64,000 bases of DNA from Lucinisca nassula. Lineage: Eukaryota; Mollusca; Bivalvia; Lucinida; Lucinidae. The notes beneath the pieces are model-generated. The model was not told the origin of the DNA, searched no databases, and was given only the letters and a program-made list of their open reading frames with translations. Positions within the stretch are counted from its first letter, which is position 1, and every line of letters begins with the position of its first letter. Below are positions 52,991 through 64,000 of the stretch, piece by piece. Where the stretch lies: contig OY757023.1 of the NCBI GenBank assembly GCA_963580285.1, forward strand, positions 130,480,027-130,544,026, read 5' to 3'. A program made the translations under genes and the position numbers.

Positions 52991-53197
52991 CCCGATTTCC
53001 TCTAGAAAGAGACTACCTTTGGGACTGTTCAAAAGTAGTTTTAATTAAAGATCACTTTGAATTAGTCAGGATATAGGAATTTTTAAGTTCATCTGCTACA
53101 TGTAGGACCGCCTTCTGGGCATTTCAAAAGTTTTCAAAGGTCGCCTATGAAAGAAAACCCTCTCTATCTTACATTTTCTAACTTTACAATGAACAAG

Positions 53198-53510
53198 ACC
53201 GCCCCCGCCCATCGGGGCTTAGAAAAATAGATTTGACTGCACGATGCTTCATCGCAGAGCTGATACTGACCGCACATGAGTACTGGTAATCCGCTTAGAA
53301 CGTCTAAGCCTGCCCAGGAAAATTGCTGTGAGTCGGCCCGTCCATGCTTAGAAACCCTATTGGTTTCATTGGGCGGCAGGGATTGAGACGTCATTTCATC
53401 TCAATGTCGGGTAAAAGTCGCACATAATTGGAAGCAACGTCTCCAAAATGACCAAAATAGTGTTGACGGGGACGTTAAACCTCAAATCAAACAAGCAAAC
53501 AAATACAATG
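53198..53510 (+). repeat. S1, full length
   Basis: GACCGCCCCCGCCCATCGGGG to CAAATCAAACAAGCAAACAAA. Confidence 0.85.
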
Positions 53511-53577
53511 AACAAGTTGCTTGTTTTCTTCCCATTCACCTGATACTACTCTGTAAATTCAGAAGGATGCTTGCAAC

Positions 53578-53800
53578 CATCACATGAACAAGTCCGTGAA
53601 ATGAACACCCCTTAAACCCTACTTTATATAGAGAAAACTGGGGTTTATCGGGGTATACATTATTTTTCTGATTTCTACTCCAAGACATAGGCCATGCGTA
53701 CTCGTTAGAACCGCCTCAACGTCGCAGTTCTAACTAGCACACTCAGACTATGTTTGCAGTATAAATATCAAACATATGACGGGTTTTCATGTGAGATAAA
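53578..53800 (+). mobile_element. MITE-B, truncated
   Basis: CATCACATGAACAAGTCCG; hairpin GAACCGCCTCAACGTCGCAG decayed. Confidence 0.75.
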
Positions 53801-53859
53801 GCTTTCTGATATGGCTCTAAACTTCATGTTGCTGATGAAATCGTGTGATAATTTCTTCT

Positions 53860-54043
53860 TTCTGTCCCAAACCGTTGATTGTGAGTGCCCATCGGCGATT
53901 CTAAAGAGTACCCACAAACCATGTTTTGAGCAGATACATGTATATGAACAATATCAGAATTCTATCTGAAAAATTTCATTTTTTTTTTTTTTTTTTTTTT
54001 GGTAAAATTTCCAATATATTTGATCAGGCATGTTTTCGTAATG
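53860..54043 (+). mobile_element. MITE-A right part
   Basis: GCAGATACATG, a poly-T at about 53980-54000, and GGCATGTTTTCGTAATG. Confidence 0.65.
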
Positions 54044-54120
54044 GTATGGCTTCGATAAGTTTTTATCAGCCCAGGGAATAACCATGTCGCTCGGAACAGA
54101 GGCGTTGCCTAGGTATCCGT

Positions 54121-54228
54121 GGACCCAGGCCTCCAGAGGGTCGGAAACGTCAACGAAATATCCATACGTATACCGGACCCAGGCCTCCAGAGGGTCGGAA
54201 ACGTCAACGAAATATCCATACGTATACC
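54121..54228 (-). repeat. Perfect 54-bp tandem duplication within an open frame
   Basis: Two identical units (54121-54174, 54175-54228). On the minus strand both encode 18 residues (RYTYGYFVDVSDPLEAWV), followed by an open frame to MITE-A. A TTTTTAG acceptor-like site lies just upstream, but I see no donor. Confidence 0.6.
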
Positions 54229-54534
54229 GCAACATACTTTTCTAAAAAGTAGTCCGTGCTGCAACTGTTGTTAATACACAATATGAAAATATCATACCTG
54301 TCATTCCTTTTCACAGTGTGAAAATATCATTTTTATTTGTTTCACGGCTCTATCCCGGGCTCCTCATTTCGATAATACACCCTTGCGACATAGTGCATTT
54401 TTTTTCGAGTCCCAAAATGGCTACTTTTATTATGAAAATCCGTAATATTTTTTCTTATTTATACTGTTGTGTCATAGGTTAATTGTCTTGGAGCAGAATT
54501 AAGAAAAATAAGGTATACCCCAATACATTATATT

Positions 54535-54762
54535 TTTTGTGGTTTTGGTTTTACGGCCCTTCCAAGATTATTTCACTCATATCGAGCCGATCGTTAATCA
54601 GAGGTGGGCGAAAACCGGAGTACCCGGAGAAAAACCACAATACCTTCCGTTGCGGAAGTTGGCGTCTCACATGTGACCCGAGTCAGGCTCGAACCCACAG
54701 CGGTGAGAGACCTAATGATTAAGAGACAGCGCTCTTATCCACTGGTCCCCGGAGGCCCGTTA
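54535..54762 (-). repeat. S5 SINE
   Basis: GGTTTTACGGCCCTTCCAAG to CCCCGGAGGCCC; GTCAGGCTCGAACCCACAGC is the B-box region. Confidence 0.82.
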
Positions 54763-54773
54763 TATACCCAAAT

Positions 54774-55052
54774 ACGTCACGTAAACAAGTCCGTGAAATG
54801 AACACCCCAAAACCCAACTTTATGTAGAGAAAACTGGGGTTTGCCGTGGTATACATTATCTTTCTTTTTTATGTTTGCAGTATAAATAAGAATGAATATC
54901 ACAGATTTTCATCAGAAAAGTAGCCATTTTGTACATGAGAAAAAAAGAATGCACTATGTCGCACTGGTGTGTTATCGTAATGAAACCCTAGTTTTCGCTA
55001 TATACAATGGGGTTTAGGGGGTGCTCATTTCACCGACTCGTTAACGTGATGT
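54774..55052 (+). mobile_element. MITE-B pieces in opposite orientation
   Basis: CGTCACGTAAACAAGTCCG to GTGTTATCGTAATG (54774-54982), then ACTCGTTAACGTGATG-type end at about 55037-55052. No hairpin left. Confidence 0.7.
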
Positions 55053-55148
55053 CCAGACTTTCCGATGAGCCTTTAAACCCGGAGGTCTCGTCTCCGTATG
55101 ACCTTAGCTGTTGGTGGGACATAAAACCCAAACACAATCACTCACTAG
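55053..55148 (+). repeat. S4 SINE, 3' fragment
   Basis: CAGACTTTCCGATGAGCC to CAATCACTCACTAGC. Confidence 0.78.
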
Positions 55149-55428
55149 CATGATCGCATCATGATGTCATCAGAAAACCTCGCATTACGATAACACACCC
55201 GTGTGGTAGGTACATATGCATTTAGAGAGTGGTTTTCATTTGAACGAAACGAGCATAAGCTTCATATGAAATGACCATTCATGTAAGATTCTGCTTGGCA
55301 TTTAAGGATTATATCCCTGAAGGAGTTCAAGAGTCACGGACGGCGTCATGAAGTCATACGCCAGTAAGCATGTGTTATTACATGTGTGGTTATATGACTT
55401 TTATGACATGGCGTTACCCAGCAGGCAT

Positions 55429-55757
55429 ACGTCGCTAGGGCAACGTAAAATAACGTCATGACGTTGCACCGACGTAGATGTGACGTTGCATAAGCGTCAT
55501 GACGTTGCACTGACGTAGATGCCACGTTGCATAAGCGTCATGACGTTGCACCGGCGTAGATGTTACGTTGCATAAGCGTCATGACGTTGCACCGACGTAG
55601 ATGTGACGTTGCATAAGGATCATGACGTTGCATCGGCGTAGATGTGACGTTGCACAAGCGTCATGACGTTGCACCGGCGTAGATTGGACTTTGCATAAGC
55701 GTCATGACGTTGCACCGACGTTGATTTGACGTTACAATTACGTCATGTGCCTGCTTA
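55429..55757 (-). mobile_element. ACGT-rich array between AGCAGGCA ends
   Basis: Six to seven ~41-bp units of GACGTTGCATAAGCGTCATG / CACCGACGTAGATG, bounded by CAGCAGGCATACG and CGTCATGTGCCTGCT. Antisense counterpart of 14328-14545. Confidence 0.82.
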
Positions 55758-55849
55758 ACAGCGACGTAATGTGATAAAATGCTTTCATAACTGTATAAAG
55801 ATGGGACTTTCCGATGACGGTTTGTGATACATTTTTCATTCCTGAAAGA

Positions 55850-56575
55850 AAAAAAAAAAACAAAAAAAACATTAACCTTTACTTTTTTCAACTGCTCCTA
55901 AACTTTAGGACTGGAAACAAAACAAAATTATCCAATGATTAACCTCCAACAGATTTATTAAAATTCTTTCTGAATAGGGGAATTAAGTGATTAACATAAG
56001 CAAAAGTTCAAATAAACTGACGCTAACCCGAACGATTAGGCGTATAAGAAATAAGAGATTATATTTGTATATAGTTTGCTAAAAATTACGCATTGAATAC
56101 CTGTCTTATGAAGACTATTTTTGTTGCTATGGAATGCATATCACACAGCAGTAAGTCCAAAATCGCCATCATTATATACAATTCGAGCGATTTGATTGGT
56201 TGAAATTCAAGTTTTATACTTCGACAAATTCTATTAGCAAAAATCTCAGAAGTGTTTCACACAGCGACAGCTAGTTATATAACGTGCCGTCAAAGAGCAC
56301 GTATAGTACCCGCGCGTAACGTCATTTTAAAAGAAGAGACGTCGACACCGTTTGGTTTAAAGTTTGGTATTTATTGAAAACGTAAATGTGTAGAAGACAG
56401 ATAAACTAGTTTTGAAGAATTGACGTGTTTTTTTGTTTGTTTTTTTTTTCGCTTGGGTTCGTTTGTTTTTCCTTTCAAAGACGGCAGGTTCCGATTGAAT
56501 TATCATTCCGGCGTGGCCGTTGGTAAAATAGAGATGTAGGCAATGATCAGGAATCGATACAATTAAACCTTTTTG
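55850..56575. other. No feature recognised
   Basis: AT-rich; a short E1 3' end in inverse orientation (CAATGATCAGGAATCGATAC) near 56540. Confidence 0.45.
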
Positions 56576-56579
56576 ACCC

Positions 56580-56795
56580 AAAAGGAATCTTCCTCCTTAT
56601 ATATAGCAGGAGTCAATTCCAAAATTTAGGGTGGTCAAGTTGTGTTTTCTTCAAATTTTATTTGAAAAAAAAGGGCTTACATTTTCGCAAACAGTGTAGG
56701 CCCTGATCAGACGCCGCGTTCTGCGGCGTCTGATCTGGGCCTGCACTGTTTGTCGTGGTACCCGTTTTGGAGTTTCCGGTACTAAATCGGTTAAG
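56580..56795. mobile_element. P1 element, near complete
   Basis: Tail part TATATATAGCAGGAGTCAAT, then the hairpin TGATCAGACGCCGCGTTCTG and complement, then GGAGTTTCCGGTACTAAATC; abuts the CR1/L2-like LINE. Confidence 0.82.
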
Positions 56796-56799
56796 CAAC

Positions 56800-57800
56800 G
56801 CCTCCAATCAGAGTTACCAAACATCTCTAATCATTGTTGCGACAACGGAATATGTTCCCATACACGTCCAAAAGCTATTTTATCAAGGGCATATTCTACA
56901 GCTTCTTGACTATGGCTCAGTTACATGGGGATCAACATCAACTGCTAATATTGAAAGGTTGATAAAACTACAAAAACGAGCTGCACGGATTATACTTAGT
57001 GCTGACTTTGATACTCCATCTGCCCTTATGTTCCAGGAGCTTGGTAGGACTCTCGTGACGAGTAGAATAAAATATAATACAGCTGTTCTAACCTACAACG
57101 CTTTAAATGATATGACCCCAGATTATATAAACAAGTTGCTTACACCGATGTCACACAAACATCCATTAAATTTAAGATCAAGGTCCAATGGTACACTGTA
57201 TGTTCCAAGGTCCCGCACGGCACTTTATAGTGGGACATTTTCATGCTCGGCCCCACGACTATGGAATTCTTTGCCTCTCGAAGTCAGAAACTCTGAGTCA
57301 TTAGGTGCTTTTAAAAGACAGGTAAAACCCTTTTGTTAGGCACTGTTGGTAATATTTTATCATATTTTATGTTCACCATTGTACATATGCATTCCCTTTA
57401 TGTCACACACCATTCATTGTCCACGCATCTTAATCTATTATACATAAACCCGATAGTCTGTGATATGTTTTATGTGCCCTCTAATAAATTAATGTTTTAA
57501 CAAACAGTGGTCCCAACCGGAAACACAAATCATATACCACATGTGCTGTTTCAACGCTCGATCTGTTCTTTTGAAACATTCAAGAATTTTAGTATCTGTT
57601 TTAACCAGATACGTCTTATGAGACCACATTGTCTTTGTTTTATTGTATACATGTATATAATGCATTTTGTATTGTTTTCCATATGTTTTATATATGTTAT
57701 CTGTGTATTTTACAGAGGGCCACAAGGTAGACTAGCTTTGCAGCTAATTGTGCCACCCTCTTAAAATATTGTATAAATAAAAATAAATACAATAAAATAC
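56800..57800 (+). mobile_element. CR1/L2-like LINE 3' fragment
   Basis: An open frame ending at 57339 encodes the C-terminal part of a non-LTR reverse transcriptase: LLDYGSVTWGS, IERLIKLQKRAARIIL, VLTYNALNDMTPDYI, FSCSAPRLWNSLP and LGAFKRQVK. The 3' UTR ends in a TATAAATAAAAATAAATAC-type A/T tail near 57.8 kb. The 5' side joins palindromic element P1 and lacks the polymerase core and endonuclease. The element itself starts near 56800; the upstream ATG belongs to P1. Confidence 0.88.
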
Positions 57801-58245
57801 CAAAGTAAAGAAACACAAAAATGATATAACTAGACCCTAATGGCCAAATGGCTTTCCAATACAAAATATATATAAGCGATACACACATTAAAATACGAAA
57901 TACATGTACAACAAAAATAAACCGCGACATCAGAATCGTACTGGAAGGGTCAGTGAAAACTTTTTTTTTTAATTGAGGTGTGGGGGGGGGGCGAGCATAA
58001 ATCGATTTTACGCGGCCGCAATCCTTACTTCTGTCGCGATTTAGACATCCGAATTAAAGGCTTCCTAACTCATCAGTGCAACAGCTCCAAGTACACAAAT
58101 CTCAAACAACAACAGAGATGGAACAACGGCGAGGACTCGACAGCAAGAAATAGCTGAAATGCTGGAGCAAAAGAAAACCAACAGGTAGATTCCAATGGGC
58201 CCGACAAGAAACGGGCAGATTGAACTCGTTTTGAAAAAGATAGCC
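57801..58245 (-). repeat. E1 copy
   Basis: AGACCCTAATGGCCAAATGG to GGCCCGACAAGAAACGG; G-run at about 57979-57990. Confidence 0.75.
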
Positions 58246-58609
58246 AGCTAAGTTGCTTAAAGGCATTTATTTTTTAGACAGTAGGACACACTGTGTGTAC
58301 ATAATTGTTTTATTGCCCCCTGGGATATATTGTATATAGCAGATCAAAGGCAGTCCCTAATAGGGTGATTAGTAGCTCTTGTTGAATCCCCTGACTGAGG
58401 TACTAAAGGGGAAAATCAATAAGGTACACTCTTGTTAACAGTTAGTCAATTATTGATTTTCTCCAAGGAGGCCCCTTCCCTGTTGCAGACAGAGGAGTTC
58501 TCTTCAGTCAGGACTGAGGGCTACACAATATTATGTAATGAAATGATAGTCCTCAATAATCAAGAATCAATGTCTTTAAGCATTTCCTCAGATGGTGTTA
58601 ACATGTCAG
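58246..58609. other. Unrecognised ~360-bp segment between two E1 pieces
   Basis: An open plus-strand frame (58432-58698) runs on into E1, so it is probably chance. Confidence 0.45.
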
Positions 58610-58857
58610 ACTTTAAGGCGGTTGTTCTGTCGCGGTTAATTTTTGTTATGGTTTGTCTTTTGGTGTTTGTGGCGCTTATATTGTTTTATTTCGGATAGCC
58701 TATTGGCCATTTTGTGGGAAAGCCTTGGCTTTCCGCTATTGATGTTTCCATTAGGGTCCGTTGTTTCATGCCTATGTTTCTTTCCCTTTGGTGTCTCTGA
58801 TGGGAGCTGTAGGTGAATTGTATCGATTCCTGATCATTGCCTCTACTTCTATTTTTC
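58610..58857 (+). repeat. E1 3' fragment
   Basis: AAGGCGGTTGTTCTGTCGCGG to GCCTCTACTTCTATTTTTC. Confidence 0.75.
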
Positions 58858-59085
58858 AACCCATTTAGTAACAGAAACCCCAAAACGGGTACCCTGGCAA
58901 ACAGTCCAGGCCAAGATCAGACGCCGCAGAACGCGGCATCTGATCAGGGCCTCCACTGTTTGCTAAAAGTTCAGTCATTTTCCAAATAAATTTTGATGAA
59001 AACACAACCTGTCACCCCCACATTTTTTGAAATTAACTCCTGCTATATATAAGACGGAAGATTCTGTTTGGTACAAAAAGGGCCT
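58858..59085. mobile_element. P1 element, complete
   Basis: CAACCCATTTAGTAACAGAAACC to GTTTGGTACAAAAAGGGCC, hairpin GATCAGACGCCGCAGAACGC inside. Confidence 0.85.
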
Positions 59086-59409
59086 AACTGTAAGACATTT
59101 CTTTTTAAAAGCAATAGTCATCTGAAAACGCTAGTTAGTTCTTGAGACAGGAAACACGCCATTTTAATATAAAGGTGTATTTTCGTATAATATTGAAATA
59201 ACTGAGGCGCCCATAAATGTAATTAACAAAAGACAGAATTTTTGACCAGGGGTATATTTTCTTCACTAAAGATACTAACTCCCAAACTTGTAAAGCAAAC
59301 TTAAAAATTGTACATTTGATGATTTTTAAACTGATATGCAATGGATTAAAAACATTACATAACATATAGGAATCGGTATGGTTTTTAGTAATTTATTTTT
59401 CAATCTATT

Positions 59410-59566
<157 letters not shown>

Positions 59567-59874
59567 CGCTTCTCACCGAGACGATCATAAAATGGAATAA
59601 CCAACAAGTGCAATACAAACTTCATGTACCCGAAATTTATGGTGACTTAGAATATAAATTAAAAACAAAAATATGTGTGTTTGCAATGATTTCAGTATCC
59701 AATTTCGGAAAATCATTCTTCGTTAAAAACAAAAAGATTGGGTATACGTCAGACTGCATGTATGCATGCCTAAAGACTTACTAAGGTAATGTAATTTGGT
59801 GCCTGATGCTCGGTCTCTGGTCGGGCCCACCGGAGCCTAATTGTTGGTTTGTATTTGCTCCAGCATTTCAGTTA

Positions 59875-62335
59875 TGTCAACACAGTATACTCGTAGGTCA
59901 TCATGGAGACGTTGCTTCCGATTTTAGGGGACTTTACTCGATATTGAGATGAAATGACTTCTCAAGCCCTGTCGCCCAATGAAACCAATAGGTTTATAAG
60001 TACGGTCGGTCCGATGATGATGATGATTTCGTGTTTAACGACGCGTCAACCCTCCTGGTGGGTCATAAGCGTCAGTCGGTTAACGGTTAAACGGCATGAA
60101 TAATTATGATGATATTAAAAGTAACAAGTCAGAATGATAATGTATAAAAATCTGAAACAGTTAAATCTTATGAAAAAGACCAATTTCTTTTAAGAATAAA
60201 ATAATGTTATCAACAGGTACATCTCGAAACAGTTGTTGCAAAGTGTCAGCTTTGAAATATAAAATACGTGAGGGTGAAAAGTCAACACAGTCAATTAAGA
60301 TATGTTTCACAGTGAATGGCTGATCACAACCTACACAAGAAGGCTGATCATCACCATTAAAAATATAAGAATGAGTAACTCTAGTATGGCCGATGCGCAG
60401 TCGTGTTAATACTACGTCCTCTTTTCTGGAAAACTGTGGAGGAGAGCATTTTGTACTAACGACAGGTTTAATGGCATGGAGTTTGTTATTTATTGCACGG
60501 TCCCATTCGCCTTGCCATTCCGACAAGATGTATCTATTGATAAATGGTTTAAAATTATTAAAAGGAATTTTAAAAACAGATGGATCAAGATTGAGCGATT
60601 CCTTTGCTTTCTTGTCAGCATATTCATTGCCGACAATGCTAATATGGCTCGGAAGCCAACAAAACAAGATTTGGTGTGTTTTAGAAATTTCATGATGTTT
60701 TTCGATCAATTTTTGAATTTGAGGATTTTAAGATGATGAATGGTCTAAAGCCTTAAGCACAGAAAGTGAATCAGAAAATATAATTGCTTTTTGAATTGTT
60801 GAAGAACTGATAAAATCTAAAGCTAGGTCTATTGCTTTGGCTTCAGCTGTAAAAATAGATGAACCATCTGGAAGGCGCATGGTTTTGTGCGTATCTTTAG
60901 AAACATACGCACAACCAACTTTATCTCCTTCTTTGGAACCATCAGTATAGACTTGCTGGTAATCATCGAAACGTGATTGCAGTACCTGAAAGTTTTGTTT
61001 GAGAAGTATCGGATTTGATTCGGATTTTTTGCCATCATGTAAGTCGAACAGAATAGAAGGTTGTTTAATACACCAAGATGGAACTTCGGCGTTTCCATGT
61101 TTTTGTATATTTATAAGGTCGATACCTGAATTTTCCAGCAGTGGTAAAATACGTAATCCAAAAGGTTTAATTGCTGTGGGTTTAGTTTCATACCTATCTA
61201 CAAATTGAGGTCGAAATGAAATTTTGGATGCCGGGTTAGATGGATTTGCAGCAAGTCTAATAGCATACTGAAGAGAAAGTTTCTCTCTGCGCGAGGTTAA
61301 AGATGGTTCACCTGCTTCTACATAAAGGCTTAATACGGGAGAAGTACGGAAGGCTCCCATGGCCAGACGAAGGCCTTGGTGATGGATAGTATCCAAGGAT
61401 TTTAAATAGGACTTTCTGGCAGAACCATAAACAACAGACCCATAATCTAATTTAGATCTTATTAAAGACCGGTAAAGATGTAATAAAGTATACCGATCTG
61501 CTCCCCAACTTGTATGAGCTAAAACTTTCAAAAGATTCAAAGCTTTTAAGCATTTCGCTTTAAGATATTTAATATGGGGAATAAAAGATAACTTTTGATC
61601 AAATATGACCCCAAGAAATTTGGCTTCTTCAACAACAGGAATTTGTGATCCGTATAAAAATAGGGAAGGATGTTCGTGTTTCTTCCGTAGTTTACAAAAA
61701 TGAACACACTGCGTTTTCGACTTGGAGAACTTGAAACCATTTTTATCAGTCCATTCTTCTATTCTTTTTAAATTTTGTTGTAACTTCCGTTCAATTGTTT
61801 TCATATTTTTTGAACGGTAACATATACAAAAATCATCAACATACAATGAACAATCAGTTTTGTCGTCCAAACATTGTACAATATTGTTTATTTTGATGTT
61901 AAATAGCGTAGTTGAAAGAATACTACCCTGTGGGACACCCTGTTCTTGATCATAGAAATCTGACACGGTAGACCCCACACGCACCTGAAACATGCGCTCC
62001 CCTAAAAAGCTTTCAATAAAACTGGGAAGTTTTCCTCTTAAGCCAATGTTATGTAGATCTTTCAATATTCCATATCGCCATGTTGTATCATATGCTTTCT
62101 CCAAGTCGAAAAAGACAGCTACTACGTGTTCTTTGTTAATAAAAGCATCTCGTATAAATGTTTCTAGTCTTATTAAATTGTCATTGGTACTGCGTTCCGA
62201 ACGAAAGCCCGATTGATATTCTGAAATGAACGGTCGGTCCGACTCGCACCGCTTTGCCTGGGCAGGCTTAGATCCTCTAAGCGGCTTTCCAGTACTCGTG
62301 TGCGGTCGGTTTCATCTACTTCTTCAAGCCCCGGG
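59875..62335 (-). repeat. S1 copy split by the RT/RNase H LINE
   Basis: S1 left part 59875-60014 and right part 62230-62335 rejoin exactly at the duplicated 13 bp. Confidence 0.9.
60015..62229 (-). mobile_element. 5'-truncated LINE with reverse transcriptase and RNase H, nested in S1
   Basis: The frame opens at the truncation point (ISEYQSGFRSERST) and gives RT motifs FFDLEKAYD, QGVPQGS and SLYVDDF, then an RNase H domain with YTDGSK, FTAEAKAI, FSDSLS, LPSHISIVGNEYAD and a Cys-rich stretch (CVGCDQPFTVKHILIDC). A single in-frame TAA at 60728-60730 interrupts the RNase H domain; the frame is open on both sides and ends at 60161. The 3' UTR (60160-60015) ends in a short ATC-type tail. A 13-bp direct repeat, ACGGTCGGTCCGA, flanks it at 60002-60014 and 62230-62242. 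RNase H suggests an I/Jockey-group element. ORF1 and the endonuclease are lost. Confidence 0.93.
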
Positions 62336-62417
62336 CCTTTGTGGGAAAGTAACTGTCAGTTTTGCTTTCCGCTTGTGACAGTTTCATTATAATGTGTTTG
62401 TTCTTTCCCGTTTATGT

Positions 62418-62695
62418 CATTACGAAAACACGCCTATACAAATACATTGTGGCCTTTATCGCCGAAATAATGAAATTTTTAAGATGACAAATTGTGATAA
62501 GTTTCTTATTTCTGCTCAAAATATAGATTGTGGTACTCATTAGAACCGCCTTATCGAGGCGGTTCTAACAGGTACCCACAATCTATCTTTAGGAGCAGAA
62601 ATTAGAAAAATAAGGTTTACCCCTGTAAATCCCAGTTTTACTATATAAACGTGGGGTTCAAGGGATCAAAATTATATAGGCTTGTTTTCGTGATG
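62418..62695 (-). mobile_element. MITE-A, complete
   Basis: CATTACGAAAACACGCC to GGCTTGTTTTCGTGATG; hairpin GAACCGCCTTATCGAGGCGG with one mismatch. Confidence 0.9.
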
Positions 62696-62859
62696 TTTTG
62701 ATGTGAGTTGTGACGTAATTGTATCGATTTCTGATCATTGCATTCTCTTCTATTTTACCTTGGTGTTTTTATAGAGTTATAACTGAAGTCCTGAGTTTAA
62801 CGGCCCAATACATACTATTTAGGTCATACAGGCCGATTATTTTACATGCACCGAACCAC

Positions 62860-64000
62860 ATTTGTCATGGCTCAAACAATTCAAGCAGATTAATGTTGGC
62901 TTTTTTGGAGAAAAAAAATCACCTAAGCAATATTCCTGTGAAGTTTAAATGAAATGGGACCAAAGGTATAGGAGGAGTTATCACTTAAATGGTTTTCTAT
63001 TCTCATCTCCGTTGGCCTTCTTTTTCAATGGAGTGGAACAGTTTTAGTTATTTTAGTAGACGAACACGCACGAAGGTTTATGAAATCAAAACAATGGTAT
63101 TGGAGGGACTGCCATTTAAAGCTGTTTTTTTTTTTGGCCCTGTCGGCCACCTTGTTCATTTGAAAAGCAAACTAAGCAATAGTCTTGAGAAGTTTAATGA
63201 AGCCGGACCAACGAATTGGTGTAGAATGAATTGCCATTCAAAGTATTTTTCTGTTCCGCGGCCATCTTGTTCATTGGAGAGAAACTGGTTTGACTATTTT
63301 GGTAGGGGGTCACCTTTGCAACTTTCCTGTGAAAAATAGAAGTGAATGCAATGATCGGGAATCGATACAATGAACCCACACTACCATCAGAGACAAAAAG
63401 GGAAAGAAACACAAACACGAACTAACTAGAAGTTTGAATGAATTGAATCAAAGCTATAGGAAGAGTTGTCATGTACAGTTTTTCATTGTTGATGGCCATC
63501 TTGTTCACTGAAGCGAAATTGTTTTAACATCTTGGTAGAAAGTCAGCTAAGCAACACCTGTGAAATATGACTGAAAATGGGCACAATGTATAGGAGGTAT
63601 TGTCATTTAAAGTTTTATTTTTTCTTTTTGTCTACTATCTCAGTCATTTTGTTTATTGGAGCAGAACCGTTTCAGCGTTTTGGCATTCGGTCATATAAAC
63701 AACATTCTTGTCAGCTTTGAACGTAATTGGACCAAAGGTATAGAAGAAATTGTCAGATTTTGTCCATTGCGACCATCGTATTCATCAGCGCGGAATGATC
63801 TGAGTTCGGTAGAATGTCGTCGGTGGAGTTTGAATGAAACTCGACAACATGTATTGGATAGATTGTCTTTTGAAGGTTTTCTATTTTGATTCAAGTGGCC
63901 ATCTTGTCCATTAGAGCGGAATGATTTTAGCGATTTTGGTACAAGTTGATGGTCACCTAACATGTTCATGTTGGTCACCTAACATGTTCATGTTAAGTTT
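62860..64000 (+). repeat. Degenerate tandem repeat, ~125-150-bp unit, running off the window
   Basis: GGCCATCTTGTTCATTGGAG, AATTGGACCAAAGGTATAG and GTCATTTAAAG-type blocks recur about seven times. An inverted E1 3' end (about 63335-63430) interrupts. A separate 20-bp repeat (GGTCACCTAACATGTTCATG) ends the window. Confidence 0.75.

Noticed and set aside
56755..56800. ATG at 56755 as start of the LINE protein
   Set aside because: The first ~15 codons lie in P1; the reverse-transcriptase similarity begins later, so it is a fortuitous fusion.

Overview
This window is eukaryotic, AT-rich, intron-bearing and densely filled with repeats. The mixture of tRNA-headed SINEs, fold-back MITEs, mariner and non-LTR relics, and 23-bp to 385-bp tandem arrays resembles a bivalve mollusc. 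That is inference; no species-diagnostic gene is present.

Genes. One complete protein-coding gene was reconstructed on the minus strand at 47629-32540: a secreted chymotrypsin-fold (S1) serine protease in seven coding exons. All six intron phases match, and the product is 307 residues with a signal peptide, a QKR/VIGG activation site and triad H85/D154/S257. Three of its exons (47569-47629, 44794-44851, 41951-42068) are too short or too cryptic to stand out as ORFs. A second, weaker candidate is a first coding exon on the minus strand at 18150-17742, of unknown function. All other protein similarity is mobile-element debris: a CR1/L2-like LINE 3' end (56.8-57.8 kb, +), a 5'-truncated LINE with reverse transcriptase and RNase H (62.2-60.0 kb, -), and a broken mariner (40.5-41.8 kb, +).

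Most interesting system. Two tandem repeat families carry type I hammerhead ribozymes. Family 1 has ~385-bp units (29.97-31.91 kb and 40.1-40.5 kb). Family 2 has ~258-bp units (21.57-22.03, 22.38-22.77, 36.82-37.30 and 47.33-47.51 kb). Each has the CTGATGA core, a stem II hairpin, GAAA, a very short self-complementary stem III (ACTACGTAGT or ACTAGCTAGT), a GTA or GTC cleavage site and a 6-bp stem I. The layout matches metazoan retrozymes: small non-coding retroelements thought to move through ribozyme-cut circular RNA. The large array sits inside another repeat whose uninterrupted version is elsewhere in the window.

Repeat landscape; the names below are mine. MITE-A has ends CATYACGAAAACACGCCTAT, MITE-B has ends CATCACGTGAACAAGTCC and CATTACGATAACACACC, and MITE-C is pogo-like (CAGTAGAACTTCGATGGC, TA target). 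All three have different ends but share one internal hairpin, TACTCRTTAGAAYCGCCTC and its complement. S1 to S6 are SINE or SINE-like families. E1 is a ~0.9-kb non-coding dispersed repeat that often hosts other insertions. P1 to P3 are long palindromic elements. D is a ~370-bp repeat. Several arrays are built from units that are themselves palindromes.

Layout. 0-9.3 kb: palindromic arrays, MITE-A/B/C, S1, E1. 9.3-20.4 kb: S5, P1, S2, D, the candidate exon, P2, S3 with its target duplication. 20.6-24.5 kb: nested inverted-repeat elements with retrozyme family 2, then E1 and S1. 24.7-27.4 kb: tandem duplication and a 43-bp array. 28.2-32.0 kb: E1 copies hosting retrozyme family 1. 32.5-47.6 kb: the protease gene, with introns full of MITEs, SINEs, mariner and retrozymes. 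47.8-64 kb: P1, MITE-C, minisatellites, S1/S2/S5, two LINEs and a degenerate terminal tandem array.
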